Shown in pieces: positions 7,020-14,137 of a stretch of 32,031 nucleotides of DNA. Made by a program: the position numbers and the translations under genes. The first letter of the stretch is position 1, and every line of letters starts with the position of its first letter. Source of the stretch: Oscillospiraceae bacterium (GTDB taxonomy: Bacteria > Bacillota > Clostridia > Saccharofermentanales > Fastidiosipilaceae); the NCBI GenBank assembly GCA_028704415.1, contig JAQWFM010000027.1, forward strand, positions 1 through 32,031, given 5' to 3'. The notes under the pieces were generated by a model, which worked only from the letters and a program-made list of their open reading frames with translations, searched no databases and had not been told where the DNA came from.

Positions 7020-10019
7020 TCAACCCGGCAGGCAGTAAGCCCGCTCTTTAATAAAGTCCAGCATCAGGTTTCTGACCTCAGGCGGACAGGCCTTAGTCTT
7101 TGCGGTCAGGGCAAAGTCACTGACCTGACCCCGCCAGCGCAGGCGAACCTGATGGCAATCCGCATCCAGGAAAACAAAACCGGCATTTTCACTGTCAGCA
7201 AAGTCACGTTCTGAAGCAAAGAAGGTGAACTTGTCCCGATAGGGCGCGCTGCTGTACGGACAAAACGTCTCACAGTTGCCACACTCATTGCATAAGGGAT
7301 CCAGATGGACAATCTGGAGGTGCCCGCCGGAGCGGACCGTAATATTGGCGCGGTTGGGACAAACGTCCACACAGCATTCGCAGATCGTCTGGCATTCCAG
7401 ACAAGCACCGGCCTGGCCAAAATCCGCCTCATTCAGAATCAGGGCCGCTCGCTTATCCAGCACCTTTCGTCCGTCAGGGTTAGTATTTTGCCCAAGGTAC
7501 TGTTCAGGGTTAAAGCCGCAAATGGCTTTGGCCACCGTGGTGGCATCAGCAATGGCTTCAACGATGGTAGCCGGGCCACGGTGAGCGTCACCAACCACAT
7601 AGACCCCCTTGAGACTGGTTTCCAGATTGTCCTGGCAGATCACCCGGCCGCGGCTATCCATATCTATACCGCTGGCGGCAAAGTCTGCCGGATCCACCTT
7701 TTCACCCACGGCCGCAATCAAGGTATCTGCCGGCATCACCCGGACAGCTTCGGTCGGTTCCGGGCGCCGGCGGCCGTCGGGCCCGGCCGCACCCAGTTTC
7801 ATGACCCGCAAGGTCAGCTGACCGTCCTTCAGGGCTTCAGGCGCAAGGCACTCGGCCAGCACCGCGCCGTCGTTAACCGCCAGCTCCAGTTCTTCTGCAT
7901 CAGCCGGCATATTACGTTTATCGCGCCGGTAGACAATCGTAACTGACGCCACTCCCTGCAGTCTTAAAGCCGACCGGGCACAGTCCATCGCGGTGTTGCC
8001 GCCGCCTGCCACCACAATATGGCGGCCGTAAGGATTAATATCCGGCTCCCGGCGGCGCTGCCGCAGAAATTCAATCGCGTTAACAGCCTCCCCCGCCTGC
8101 AGCCGCAGCACCCCCGGAGCCTGTGCCCCGGTAGCAAAGATCACATAGGTAAAGCCCTGAGCGCGCAGCGTAGCCACGTCAGGCGCCGGCTGGCCAAAGA
8201 CAAACGTCGCTCCCAGACGCCTGGCCAGCTCGACATCCCGCTCCACCCAGTCGGAAGGGATTCTGAACTCAGGGACCACATGGCGCACAACCCCTCCGGC
8301 CGTCTGTTCCCGCTCAAAGACCGTGACCGGGTAACCGCTGCGGGCCAAAAAATGGGCTGCGGCAATACCGCCAGGGCCGGCACCGATCACCGCGGTGCGG
8401 GGGCGGTCCTTTTGAATCCGGTCCTGATAGGCTGGCAGGACCTCTTCATAGGCTTCACGCGCCGCCTCCAATTTGGCGCCGCGGATATTAACAGAGCTCT
8501 CATAAAAGCCGCGCGTACATTTGGTCATACACGGATGCGCACAGACGGTGCCGGTTATATAAGGCAGCGGGTTACGCTCCAGGATAACCTCCAGCGCTTC
8601 CTGATAGCGTTCAGCTGCAACCAGGCGCAGGTAGGCCGGTATGTCCTGATGGATCGGACAGCCGCCGCGGCAGGGGGCGGTAAAGCAGTCAAAATAAGGC
8701 ACGGTTTCTTTGAGCTTGCGCGACTGCGGCAGTTTAACTGCCTTTTGATAATGCGCGTCCTGACTGGCCTCCGCCAGCAAATGCTCCAGCCGCCGGTTAT
8801 CCACTCCGGCAAAAGGAGCATAGGTCAGACTGTCGCTGAGCGAAGCTAACTGGCGCAGCCGCTGATAGCCACCGACTTTGAGCAGCGTCGTTGCGACCGT
8901 AATCGGCCAGATGCCGCAGTTGTACAGTGCACTGAGGTTACGGGCATCCGCGCCGCCCGAGTACGAGATTCTTAATTGGCCGTTAAAGGCTTCACTTAGG
9001 CGACGAGCCAGGGCCAGACTGAACGGGAACAAGGAACGGCCTGACATGTACATCTCCTGCCCGGGCAGCACTTTGCCATCATTGTCTACGGGGAAAGTGT
9101 TGGTCAGTTTAACGCCAAACTGCAGGTTCCTGGCCGCGGCCTCAGCCTGGAGACGCTTTAGCATAGGTACCGCGTCTTCAAATTGCAGATCTTCTTTAAA
9201 ATGATGATCATCAAACGCTACGTAATCGAAGCCGTGACGGTCCGCTTCCTGCCTGGCATACTCGTAACCCAGCATGGTCGGATTACATTTAATAAAGGTA
9301 TGCAGGTTCTTTTGGGTCAGTAAATAGTGAGCGATGCGCTCAATTTCCTGAGGGGGGCAGCCATGTAGTGTGGAAAGCGTGATTGATCGGCAGACCTGCG
9401 GTGAAATCGTCTCCGCGTAGGCCTGGTCCACCTGCTCAAAGCGGTCCAGATGCGCCAGCAGCCAATCCGTGCATTCAGCCCAGATGGCCGTCCGGGCAGC
9501 GTCCTTCATATTTTCAATATATCCGTCAATCTTAGGCGACTGGATGCCGGCCAGATCATAGCCGACGCTCATATTGAAAATAAATCCGTCCGGACTGCCC
9601 AGGCCGTACTCTTTGGCCAGCAGTTTTAAGACAAACCAGGCCTTGATATATTCGTCCTGAGCCTGCGGAACCCTAAGTTCCGTAGACCATTCCACGTTGT
9701 AGCATTCATCCCGCGCGTCAATACAAGGTTTAGCGACGGGTAGGTCCTCCCCGTCTATGATTTGAACGGTTTTCAGCTCAAAAAAGCGGGCACCGGCCAC
9801 ATATGCCGCAATAATATTCTGCGCCAGCTGGGTATGCGGCCCCGCCGCCGGTCCAAAAGGTGTTTCAAGGTGTTCGCCAAATAAGTCCAGGCGCCGCCTG
9901 GGGTTGGCGTGGTGGAGGTGATGCCGGGCAACGCCAAAGATCTTGCCGTCTTCCCGATATTCCGTCTGTACCCAATCCATCAGCTGAGCCATACTCAGCG
10001 GGGTCATTCTGTCACTCAT
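7020..10019 (-). CDS. ygfK: YgfK, iron-sulfur flavoprotein (putative selenate reductase subunit family)
   Basis: A 999-residue redox protein, close to E. coli YgfK (about 1030). Residues 1 to about 430 form a dihydroorotate/dihydropyrimidine dehydrogenase-like barrel (GPAAGP near 57, SGGADARN further on). Near 450 a cysteine-rich CFTAPCRGGCP segment and later CAHPCMTKC fit the GltD-type 4Fe-4S region. FAD binding is marked by VIGAGPGGIAAAHF near 545, and NAD(P)H binding by VVAGGGNTAMDCA near 673. C-terminal ferredoxin-like clusters CLECQTICECCVDVCP (near 876) and CNECGNCETFCP (near 917) would pass electrons on. In anaerobic uric acid breakdown it is thought to carry out a reductive step. The ATG at 10019 follows GGAGG by seven bases and lies 27 bases after ssnA. 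Confidence 0.94.
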   Translation of the reverse strand: MSDRMTPLSMAQLMDWVQTEYREDGKIFGVARHHLHHANPRRRLDLFGEHLETPFGPAAGPHTQLAQNIIAAYVAGARFFELKTVQIIDGEDLPVAKPCIDARDECYNVEWSTELRVPQAQDEYIKAWFVLKLLAKEYGLGSPDGFIFNMSVGYDLAGIQSPKIDGYIENMKDAARTAIWAECTDWLLAHLDRFEQVDQAYAETISPQVCRSITLSTLHGCPPQEIERIAHYLLTQKNLHTFIKCNPTMLGYEYARQEADRHGFDYVAFDDHHFKEDLQFEDAVPMLKRLQAEAAARNLQFGVKLTNTFPVDNDGKVLPGQEMYMSGRSLFPFSLALARRLSEAFNGQLRISYSGGADARNLSALYNCGIWPITVATTLLKVGGYQRLRQLASLSDSLTYAPFAGVDNRRLEHLLAEASQDAHYQKAVKLPQSRKLKETVPYFDCFTAPCRGGCPIHQDIPAYLRLVAAERYQEALEVILERNPLPYITGTVCAHPCMTKCTRGFYESSVNIRGAKLEAAREAYEEVLPAYQDRIQKDRPRTAVIGAGPGGIAAAHFLARSGYPVTVFEREQTAGGVVRHVVPEFRIPSDWVERDVELARRLGATFVFGQPAPDVATLRAQGFTYVIFATGAQAPGVLRLQAGEAVNAIEFLRQRRREPDINPYGRHIVVAGGGNTAMDCARSALRLQGVASVTIVYRRDKRNMPADAEELELAVNDGAVLAECLAPEALKDGQLTLRVMKLGAAGPDGRRRPEPTEAVRVMPADTLIAAVGEKVDPADFAASGIDMDSRGRVICQDNLETSLKGVYVVGDAHRGPATIVEAIADATTVAKAICGFNPEQYLGQNTNPDGRKVLDKRAALILNEADFGQAGACLECQTICECCVDVCPNRANITVRSGGHLQIVHLDPLCNECGNCETFCPYSSAPYRDKFTFFASERDFADSENAGFVFLDADCHQVRLRWRGQVSDFALTAKTKACPPEVRNLMLDFIKERAYCLPG

Positions 10020-10046
10020 ATGATATCCTCCGCAATAGCTGCCATG

Positions 10047-11378
10047 TTACGCATTAATGCGTTCCCAGAGATCAGCTGCCTGTGCCCTGGCCTGGCTGAA
10101 AATGTCAGCTTCATCCAGTTCCGTCAGCTGCCGGTTTTTCATCAGTACCCGACCGTTAATAATGGTGTCGGTCACCTGCCGCCCATTGGTGCCAAAAAGC
10201 AGATGTGAGTTCAGATTTTGCGCGGTCAAAGGTGTAAGCGGATTATAATCCATGACAATCACATCCGCCGCCGCCCCCGCTTTTAGTACGCCCAGCGGCG
10301 CTTTAAAGTAGCGATTGGCCAGCTGCGGATTATTGACAAAGAGCGTCTCCGGAATTTCCGTCCACGCGACGGTTGGGTCACAAAGATAATGCTTGTGTAA
10401 AATATTGGCGACTTTGTAAGACTCCAGCATGTCATTGGTATAGCCATCTGTACCCAGACCCACGGCTATCCCTTCATGTACCATGTCCAGTACCGCAGGG
10501 CAGCCGACGGCGTTGCCCATATTACTCTCCGGATTATGCACCACCATGGTGTCAGTCTCCTTAAGTAACTCCCGCTCCTGCCGATTGATATGGATACAGT
10601 GTGCCGCTATGGTTTTGGTCCCCAGGATACCCCAGTCATAAAGGCGGTTAACAATCCGTTTAGAATACTTGTGCAGAGAATCATAGACATCATCCAGCCC
10701 CTCCGCCACATGAATATGGTAGCCGCTGTATTCAGGCAATCGGCTGCGGCAGTAATCCAGCGTTGCCTCAGACAAGGTAAACGCTGCGTGCATACCCATC
10801 ATGCCATATTGCATATCATCGGTCCGCTTGTGGCTGGCTTCAATAAAGCGCACATTTTCCGCTACCGCGGCCTGCATTTTTTCCTGTCCGTCCCGATCTG
10901 AAATCTCATAGCACAGACAAGTCCTAACCCCGCAGCGATCCGCGGCCTCACTGATGGCCGTCAGGCTGCCGTCAATTTCTCCATAGCTGGCATGATGGTC
11001 AAAAACTGTCGTGACCCCGTTTTTGATACAGTCAATATACGTCGTCATGGCGCTGAGATAATTGTCCTGATTGTTCAGCGTGCGGTCAATCTTCCACCAC
11101 TGGCCTTCAAGAATATCCAGAAAGCCCCTGGGAGCATAGCCCCTGATACTCAGGCCGCGGGCGAAGGCACTGTAAATATGATTATGCATGTTAACCAGGC
11201 CAGGCATAATCAAACCGCCGTGGGCATCCACCACACTGGCCGCTGGATATAAAGCAGCCAATTCCTGCGCTTTACCGATTTGTTTGACTTTGCTGTCCTC
11301 AATCAGGACGGCACCGTCGTTAATCAGCGGGCGGACAGGATCCCGGGTTACCACGTTCCCATTCGTTACTAACAGCAT
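10047..11378 (-). CDS. ssnA: SsnA, amidohydrolase of the purine cluster
   Basis: A 443-residue amidohydrolase of the COG0402 (chlorohydrolase/guanine deaminase-like) group, the same length as E. coli SsnA (442). Metal ligands are His65 and His67 in NMHNHIYSAFARG, then HIHVAEG, AAHCIH and GLGTDGYTNDM with the catalytic aspartate. HNPESNMGNAVG is the expected substrate-loop motif. In the anaerobic purine pathway SsnA is required, probably as an amino- or iminohydrolase on an open-ring intermediate. It is the first gene of the minus-strand cluster. AGGAGG seven bases before the ATG at 11378 supports the start. A leader of roughly 165 bases with three inverted repeats separates it from its promoter. 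Confidence 0.93.
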   Translation of the reverse strand: MLLVTNGNVVTRDPVRPLINDGAVLIEDSKVKQIGKAQELAALYPAASVVDAHGGLIMPGLVNMHNHIYSAFARGLSIRGYAPRGFLDILEGQWWKIDRTLNNQDNYLSAMTTYIDCIKNGVTTVFDHHASYGEIDGSLTAISEAADRCGVRTCLCYEISDRDGQEKMQAAVAENVRFIEASHKRTDDMQYGMMGMHAAFTLSEATLDYCRSRLPEYSGYHIHVAEGLDDVYDSLHKYSKRIVNRLYDWGILGTKTIAAHCIHINRQERELLKETDTMVVHNPESNMGNAVGCPAVLDMVHEGIAVGLGTDGYTNDMLESYKVANILHKHYLCDPTVAWTEIPETLFVNNPQLANRYFKAPLGVLKAGAAADVIVMDYNPLTPLTAQNLNSHLLFGTNGRQVTDTIINGRVLMKNRQLTELDEADIFSQARAQAADLWERINA

Positions 11379-11443
11379 CGATCATCCTCCTAAAGCAAAT
11401 TCTTCAACTCACTCCGGGGATTTTTCCTATTTATGCTGATCCC

Positions 11444-11456
11444 TGACCTCAGGTCA
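11444..11456. repeat. Perfect 6-1-6 inverted repeat in ssnA leader
   Basis: TGACCT-C-AGGTCA is a perfect 13-bp inverted repeat 66-78 bases upstream of the ssnA start. It is the first of three close palindromes in this leader and may be an operator or an RNA hairpin. Confidence 0.45.
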
Positions 11457-11459
11457 TTC

Positions 11460-11471
11460 ATTTGGCCAAAT
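11460..11471. repeat. Perfect 12-bp palindrome in ssnA leader
   Basis: ATTTGGCCAAAT is a full 12-bp palindrome only three bases from the preceding inverted repeat. A spacer-less palindrome cannot form a good RNA hairpin, so a dimeric DNA-binding protein is more likely. Confidence 0.45.
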
Positions 11472-11478
11472 AAGAAAA

Positions 11479-11490
11479 AGCACCAGTGCT
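11479..11490. repeat. 5-2-5 inverted repeat in ssnA leader
   Basis: AGCAC-CA-GTGCT is the third inverted repeat in the leader. On the minus strand it is followed by TTTTTCTT, which looks like a weak attenuator tail, but the loop would be only two to four bases. Confidence 0.35.
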
Positions 11491-11550
11491 CATTGAAGCA
11501 TGAACAGCCCGTGCGCTTGGCACTTCTTTACAGCCATCATTCTAAATAAA

Positions 11551-11579
11551 ATTATATCAGCAAGAATTTTTTTAAGCAA
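11551..11579 (-). promoter_or_regulatory. Sigma-70 type promoter of the ssnA purine-degradation operon
   Basis: On the minus strand TTGCTT (11574-11579) and a perfect TATAAT (11551-11556) are separated by 17 bases. Transcription would start near 11544, leaving a leader of about 165 bases before ssnA. The surrounding DNA is AT-rich. Confidence 0.7.
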
Positions 11580-11698
11580 GTTGTCTTGAAAAAATTTTTT
11601 TACTGCCGGTTCGGGAACGGGTTAGCAATATTTACGTCTTTTATGGCTATTATTATTGAAATATATGGCAGAAATTTCTTTGTATCTTTTATCACCAT

Positions 11699-11708
11699 AT
11701 GATATCAT
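11699..11708. repeat. 10-bp palindrome upstream of the YheO-type regulator
   Basis: ATGATATCAT is a perfect palindrome 70-80 bases before the regulator start, in the AT-rich divergent region. It could be an autoregulatory site. A ten-base AT-rich palindrome can also arise by chance. Confidence 0.3.
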
Positions 11709-11732
11709 AATGACTTGCAATTCTACTTTTCT

Positions 11733-11759
11733 CGGTTGCTTCGGTAACAAGAGCAACCG
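11733..11759 (+). promoter_or_regulatory. Stem-loop in the 5' leader of the regulator gene
   Basis: CGGTTGCT (11733-11740) and AGCAACCG (11752-11759) pair perfectly with an 11-base loop, ending nine bases before the GAGG ribosome binding site of the regulator. GGTAAC in the loop echoes the stem sequence. It could affect translation or be a protein site in DNA. Confidence 0.45.
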
Positions 11760-11778
11760 TATCAGGAATGAGGTTAAT

Positions 11779-12444
11779 ATGTTATCTGGTGAAAAGCTGA
11801 TTTTCCTCAAGCAGTTTGCTCAGGCAATAGCCAAGCAGTTTGGCCAGGATTGTGAGGTCGTTGTCCACAACATTGATGCGGCCAAAGCGGAGAGCCATAT
11901 AGAATTCATTGAAAATGGCCATGTATCTTCGCGGTCTGTCGGAGAGGATGCCTCACATATTGTATTGGAAGCAATGCGTAAGGATCCGGCTGAACTCCAG
12001 GACCGCCTGGCCTATCTGACCCGCACGCACGATGGCCGGATTCTTAAGTCCAGTACGTTATACATTAAAGGGGAGCGCGGGCAGTTGGATGGTATTCTAT
12101 CCATAAACTATGATATCTCCGCCTTGCTGACGGTAGATCGCGCTTTAAAGGATTTGCTGGCGGTAGAGGCCGATGTGCCGGATAAAGAACCGCAGACCAT
12201 TCCGCAGACGGTAAACGAGTTACTGGATGATCTGATTCGGGAATCCGTAAAAATGGTCGGAAAACCGGTTGCATTGATGAATAAGGATGACAAGATGACG
12301 GCCATTCAGTTTTTAAATCAGAATGGTGCCTTTTTAATCACCAAGTCCGGTGATAAGATATCCAAATTTTTTAACATCTCTAAATACACCATGTACGGCT
12401 ATATTGACGCCAAGCAGGGCAACGGCGGGAACGGAAGGACCTGA
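11779..12444 (+). CDS. YheO-type PAS/HTH transcriptional regulator, likely controller of the purine cluster
   Basis: A 221-residue protein with an N-terminal YheO-like PAS domain (from FLKQFAQAIAKQFGQDCEVVVHNI to about residue 115). A linker follows, then a C-terminal HTH_22-type helix-turn-helix ending in KSGDKISKFFNISKYTMYGYID. This matches proteins of the YheO/DauR group, which bind DNA and probably sense a small molecule through the PAS domain. It is divergent from ssnA and the adjoining operon, the usual arrangement for a local regulator. The ATG at 11779 has a GAGG site five to seven bases upstream. An in-frame TTG at 11656 would add 41 residues that do not look like the family and would run through the leader hairpin. 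The ligand is unknown; a purine intermediate is my inference. Confidence 0.85.
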   Translation: MLSGEKLIFLKQFAQAIAKQFGQDCEVVVHNIDAAKAESHIEFIENGHVSSRSVGEDASHIVLEAMRKDPAELQDRLAYLTRTHDGRILKSSTLYIKGERGQLDGILSINYDISALLTVDRALKDLLAVEADVPDKEPQTIPQTVNELLDDLIRESVKMVGKPVALMNKDDKMTAIQFLNQNGAFLITKSGDKISKFFNISKYTMYGYIDAKQGNGGNGRT

Positions 12445-12446
12445 GC

Positions 12447-12513
12447 CCGGGGGTGCGGGGATAAAAAAGCCCCCCGGCGCGCAGAGGGTTACCGTGTTCT
12501 GGTCCAGCCAGAA
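12447..12513. repeat. Two GC-rich inverted repeats between regulator and aquaporin genes
   Basis: CCGGGGG (12447-12453) pairs with CCCCCGG (12471-12477) just after the regulator stop. TTCTGG (12497-12502) pairs with CCAGAA (12508-12513). Neither is followed by a T-run in the useful direction, so they are not classic terminators, though the first may still end regulator transcription. The rest of this 164-base gap holds only the hairpin at 12579-12613. Confidence 0.4.
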
Positions 12514-12578
12514 ACGCGGGAGCACCTTGCGGATTGCCGGGCGGCTTTTTATTCAGGCTCGTCCGCCAGCCAGCTGTC

Positions 12579-12613
12579 CCTGAAACCTAAGATCTGAGCT
12601 TTGCGGTTTCAGG
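12579..12613. repeat. 9-bp hairpin overlapping the aquaporin stop codon
   Basis: CCTGAAACC (12579-12587) and GGTTTCAGG (12605-12613) are perfect complements around a 17-base loop, and the right arm contains the aquaporin stop codon. Two convergent genes meet here. No T-run follows, so it may be a factor-dependent or 3'-stabilising structure. Confidence 0.4.
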
Positions 12614-13304
12614 CCAGCGCCTTTTTGCTGTAAAAATAGCGATGGACCACCCCGGCCAGAGCGCCGCCGGCAAAGGGCGCCAGGATGAAGACCCAGACCT
12701 GCTGCAAAGCAGTCCCGCCGGTAAAGACTGCCGGGGCCAGACTGCGGGCGGGGTTAACGGAGGTCCCGGTCAGGGGAATGCCGATTAAATGGACCAGGGT
12801 CAAAGTCAGGCCAATCATCAGGCCTGCCAGATTTGCGGTTTGCTCACTGGAGGTTACCCCCAGAACCGTCATGACAAAGACAAAGGTTAAGACAAACTCC
12901 ACCACCAGCGCGCCGCCTAAACCCAGGCCTACGCCACTCAGCTCACCATAACCATCAGCGCCATAGCCTTCCAGGGTGGAATTAGCCAGCACAATGGAAA
13001 AGACGGCTGAAGCCGCAAAAGCGCCGGCCACCTGCCCCACCACATAGCCGATAAAATCTTTGAAGCTCATCTTGCCACTGACCAGCACGCCCAGCGATAC
13101 CGCCGGATTAACATGGCAGCCGGAAATGGGCCCGATCGCGTAAGCCGCAGCCACAATGGACAAGCCAAAAGCCAGCGCGATGGCCGCGACCCCTAAAAAG
13201 CCGCTGCCGGTCCCGCCGGTAAAGCCGCCGGTTACCACGGCGGTACCACAGCCAAAGAACACCAGTACAAAGGTGCCAAAGAACTCTGCTATATACTTTT
13301 TCAT
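12609..13304 (-). CDS. AqpZ-like aquaporin (MIP family)
   Basis: A 231-residue membrane channel, the usual size for bacterial AqpZ. Both NPA boxes are intact: GCHVNPAVSLG after the second helix and GTSVNPARSLAPA after the fifth. Selectivity-filter positions read His in LVHLIGIP, Thr in LTGTSVNPA and the Arg after the second NPA. That is the narrow water-type filter rather than the glycerol-facilitator type. Six hydrophobic helices are evident and the N-terminus KKYIAEFFGTFVLVFFGCG is typical. The start at 13304 has an AGGG site. It is convergent with the regulator gene and divergent from the nitroreductase, so it is probably monocistronic. It could also pass other small neutral solutes. Confidence 0.93.
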   Translation of the reverse strand: MKKYIAEFFGTFVLVFFGCGTAVVTGGFTGGTGSGFLGVAAIALAFGLSIVAAAYAIGPISGCHVNPAVSLGVLVSGKMSFKDFIGYVVGQVAGAFAASAVFSIVLANSTLEGYGADGYGELSGVGLGLGGALVVEFVLTFVFVMTVLGVTSSEQTANLAGLMIGLTLTLVHLIGIPLTGTSVNPARSLAPAVFTGGTALQQVWVFILAPFAGGALAGVVHRYFYSKKALA

Positions 13305-13403
13305 AAGTCCCTCACTTTCCTGATCGCATTTGGATCAGTCATAATATGTTTACCTTTATATGATAGAAATATATACAATTTTTATCTACGCGCGGGGTTA
13401 CGA

Positions 13404-13419
13404 ATTTAGCTGCCTAAAT
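13404..13419. repeat. ATTTAG-N4-CTAAAT inverted repeat, candidate operator
   Basis: A perfect 6-4-6 inverted repeat that shares both half-sites with the repeat in the ygeX leader (5348-5364, five-base spacer). It has the look of a TTAGG...CTAA-type site of DtxR/IdeR-like regulators. That assignment is inference. Confidence 0.45.
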
Positions 13420-13422
13420 AAC

Positions 13423-13439
13423 ATTTTGTACGGCAAAAT
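13423..13439. repeat. ATTTTG-N5-CAAAAT inverted repeat, candidate operator
   Basis: A perfect 6-5-6 inverted repeat lying three bases after the previous one in the same divergent promoter region. The repeated geometry suggests a second binding site for a dimeric regulator. Confidence 0.4.
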
Positions 13440-13532
13440 TTGTTAATGTTTTGAGGGGGTATTTACACGGAAGGACAGTTCAGGCCAGACGCGGCCTAAG
13501 CTGTGCAAGCTGCTGGCTTTCGTGCGAGAGAT

Positions 13533-13541
13533 TGCTATACT
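13533..13541 (+). promoter_or_regulatory. Extended -10 promoter for the nitroreductase gene
   Basis: TGCTATACT gives an extended -10 (TG-N-TATACT) without a recognisable -35 box. The leader would be about 70 bases. The same nine bases occur on the minus strand upstream of the purine nucleoside phosphorylase gene. Confidence 0.45.
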
Positions 13542-13616
13542 GTCCGGTAGCAACTATCCCTGACGAGCTGACAGATTGAACTCAGCCGGAAAGCAGATAA
13601 ACAGGAGGCGATAATA

Positions 13617-14120
13617 ATGCAGGAAATTTTTAACCGCAGGAGCGTCCGTCATTTTAAACAACAGCCCGTAGAGGCACAAAAGATTGATCAATTGCTGCGC
13701 GCCGCCATGCAGGCACCCTCAGCGGCCAATCAGCAGGCCTGGGAATTTATCGTCGTGCAGGACCGGCAAAGCCTGGTTGAAGTAGCCCAGACCTCTCCCT
13801 ACGCCAAACCCGCGGCGGAGGCGGCAGTTGCCTTTATTTTGCTGGCGGATGAAAATAAATTAAAGGTTCCGACCGCCTGGGAGCAGGATCTGGCAGCAGC
13901 GGCTGAAAACCTGCTGCTGGAAGCGGTTCATCTGGGGCTTGGCGCCGTCTGGTTGGGCGCCGCGACTTCTGATATAGTGATGAAGAATCTGCGCAGCCTG
14001 TTCAACCTGCCGGAGACCCTGCGGCCCTTTGCCATTATTGCCGCCGGCTATCCGGACGGACCGCAGCAGGCTGTCATCAGCCGCTATCAGGCGCAGCGGG
14101 TTCACTATGAAAGATGGTAG
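13617..14120 (+). CDS. Nitroreductase family FMN oxidoreductase
   Basis: A 167-residue small nitroreductase-fold protein. The FMN phosphate-binding RRSVRHF motif is at residues 7-13, APSAANQQAWEF at 33-44, and GLGAVWLGAA in the C-terminal half. These cytoplasmic dimers use NAD(P)H to reduce nitro compounds, quinones or enones, and the true substrate is not evident. AGGAGG lies eight bases before the ATG at 13617. The ABM-like gene follows after 17 bases, so the two are probably co-transcribed. Confidence 0.9.
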   Translation: MQEIFNRRSVRHFKQQPVEAQKIDQLLRAAMQAPSAANQQAWEFIVVQDRQSLVEVAQTSPYAKPAAEAAVAFILLADENKLKVPTAWEQDLAAAAENLLLEAVHLGLGAVWLGAATSDIVMKNLRSLFNLPETLRPFAIIAAGYPDGPQQAVISRYQAQRVHYERW

Positions 14121-14137
14121 TGTGAAAGGAATTTAAC

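Larger units (their letters stand above)
13305..13616. other. 312-base divergent intergenic region, aquaporin / nitroreductase
   Basis: No gene is seen here. The stretch contains a CTGATC/GATCAG inverted repeat (13320-13338) in the aquaporin leader, AT-rich DNA around 13340-13390 that probably holds the aquaporin promoter, and two adjacent inverted repeats (13404-13419 and 13423-13439). It also contains an extended -10 promoter for the plus-strand nitroreductase (13533-13541). Confidence 0.6.

Noticed and set aside
7305-8849. Long plus-strand open frames (213 and 276 codons) within ygfK
   Set aside because: They lie antisense to a fully conserved flavoprotein gene, have no recognisable domain or ribosome binding site, and are explained by the GC-rich codon pattern of ygfK.
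11379-11544. Possible purine or xanthine riboswitch in the ssnA leader
   Set aside because: I cannot recognise a conserved guanine/adenine riboswitch core; the repeats are short palindromes more like protein sites. A covariance-model search would be decisive and has not been run.
11656-11778. TTG start at 11656 extending the YheO-type regulator by 41 residues
   Set aside because: The extension has no ribosome binding site, passes through a leader hairpin and a palindrome, and does not resemble the family N-terminus. The ATG at 11779 has a GAGG site.
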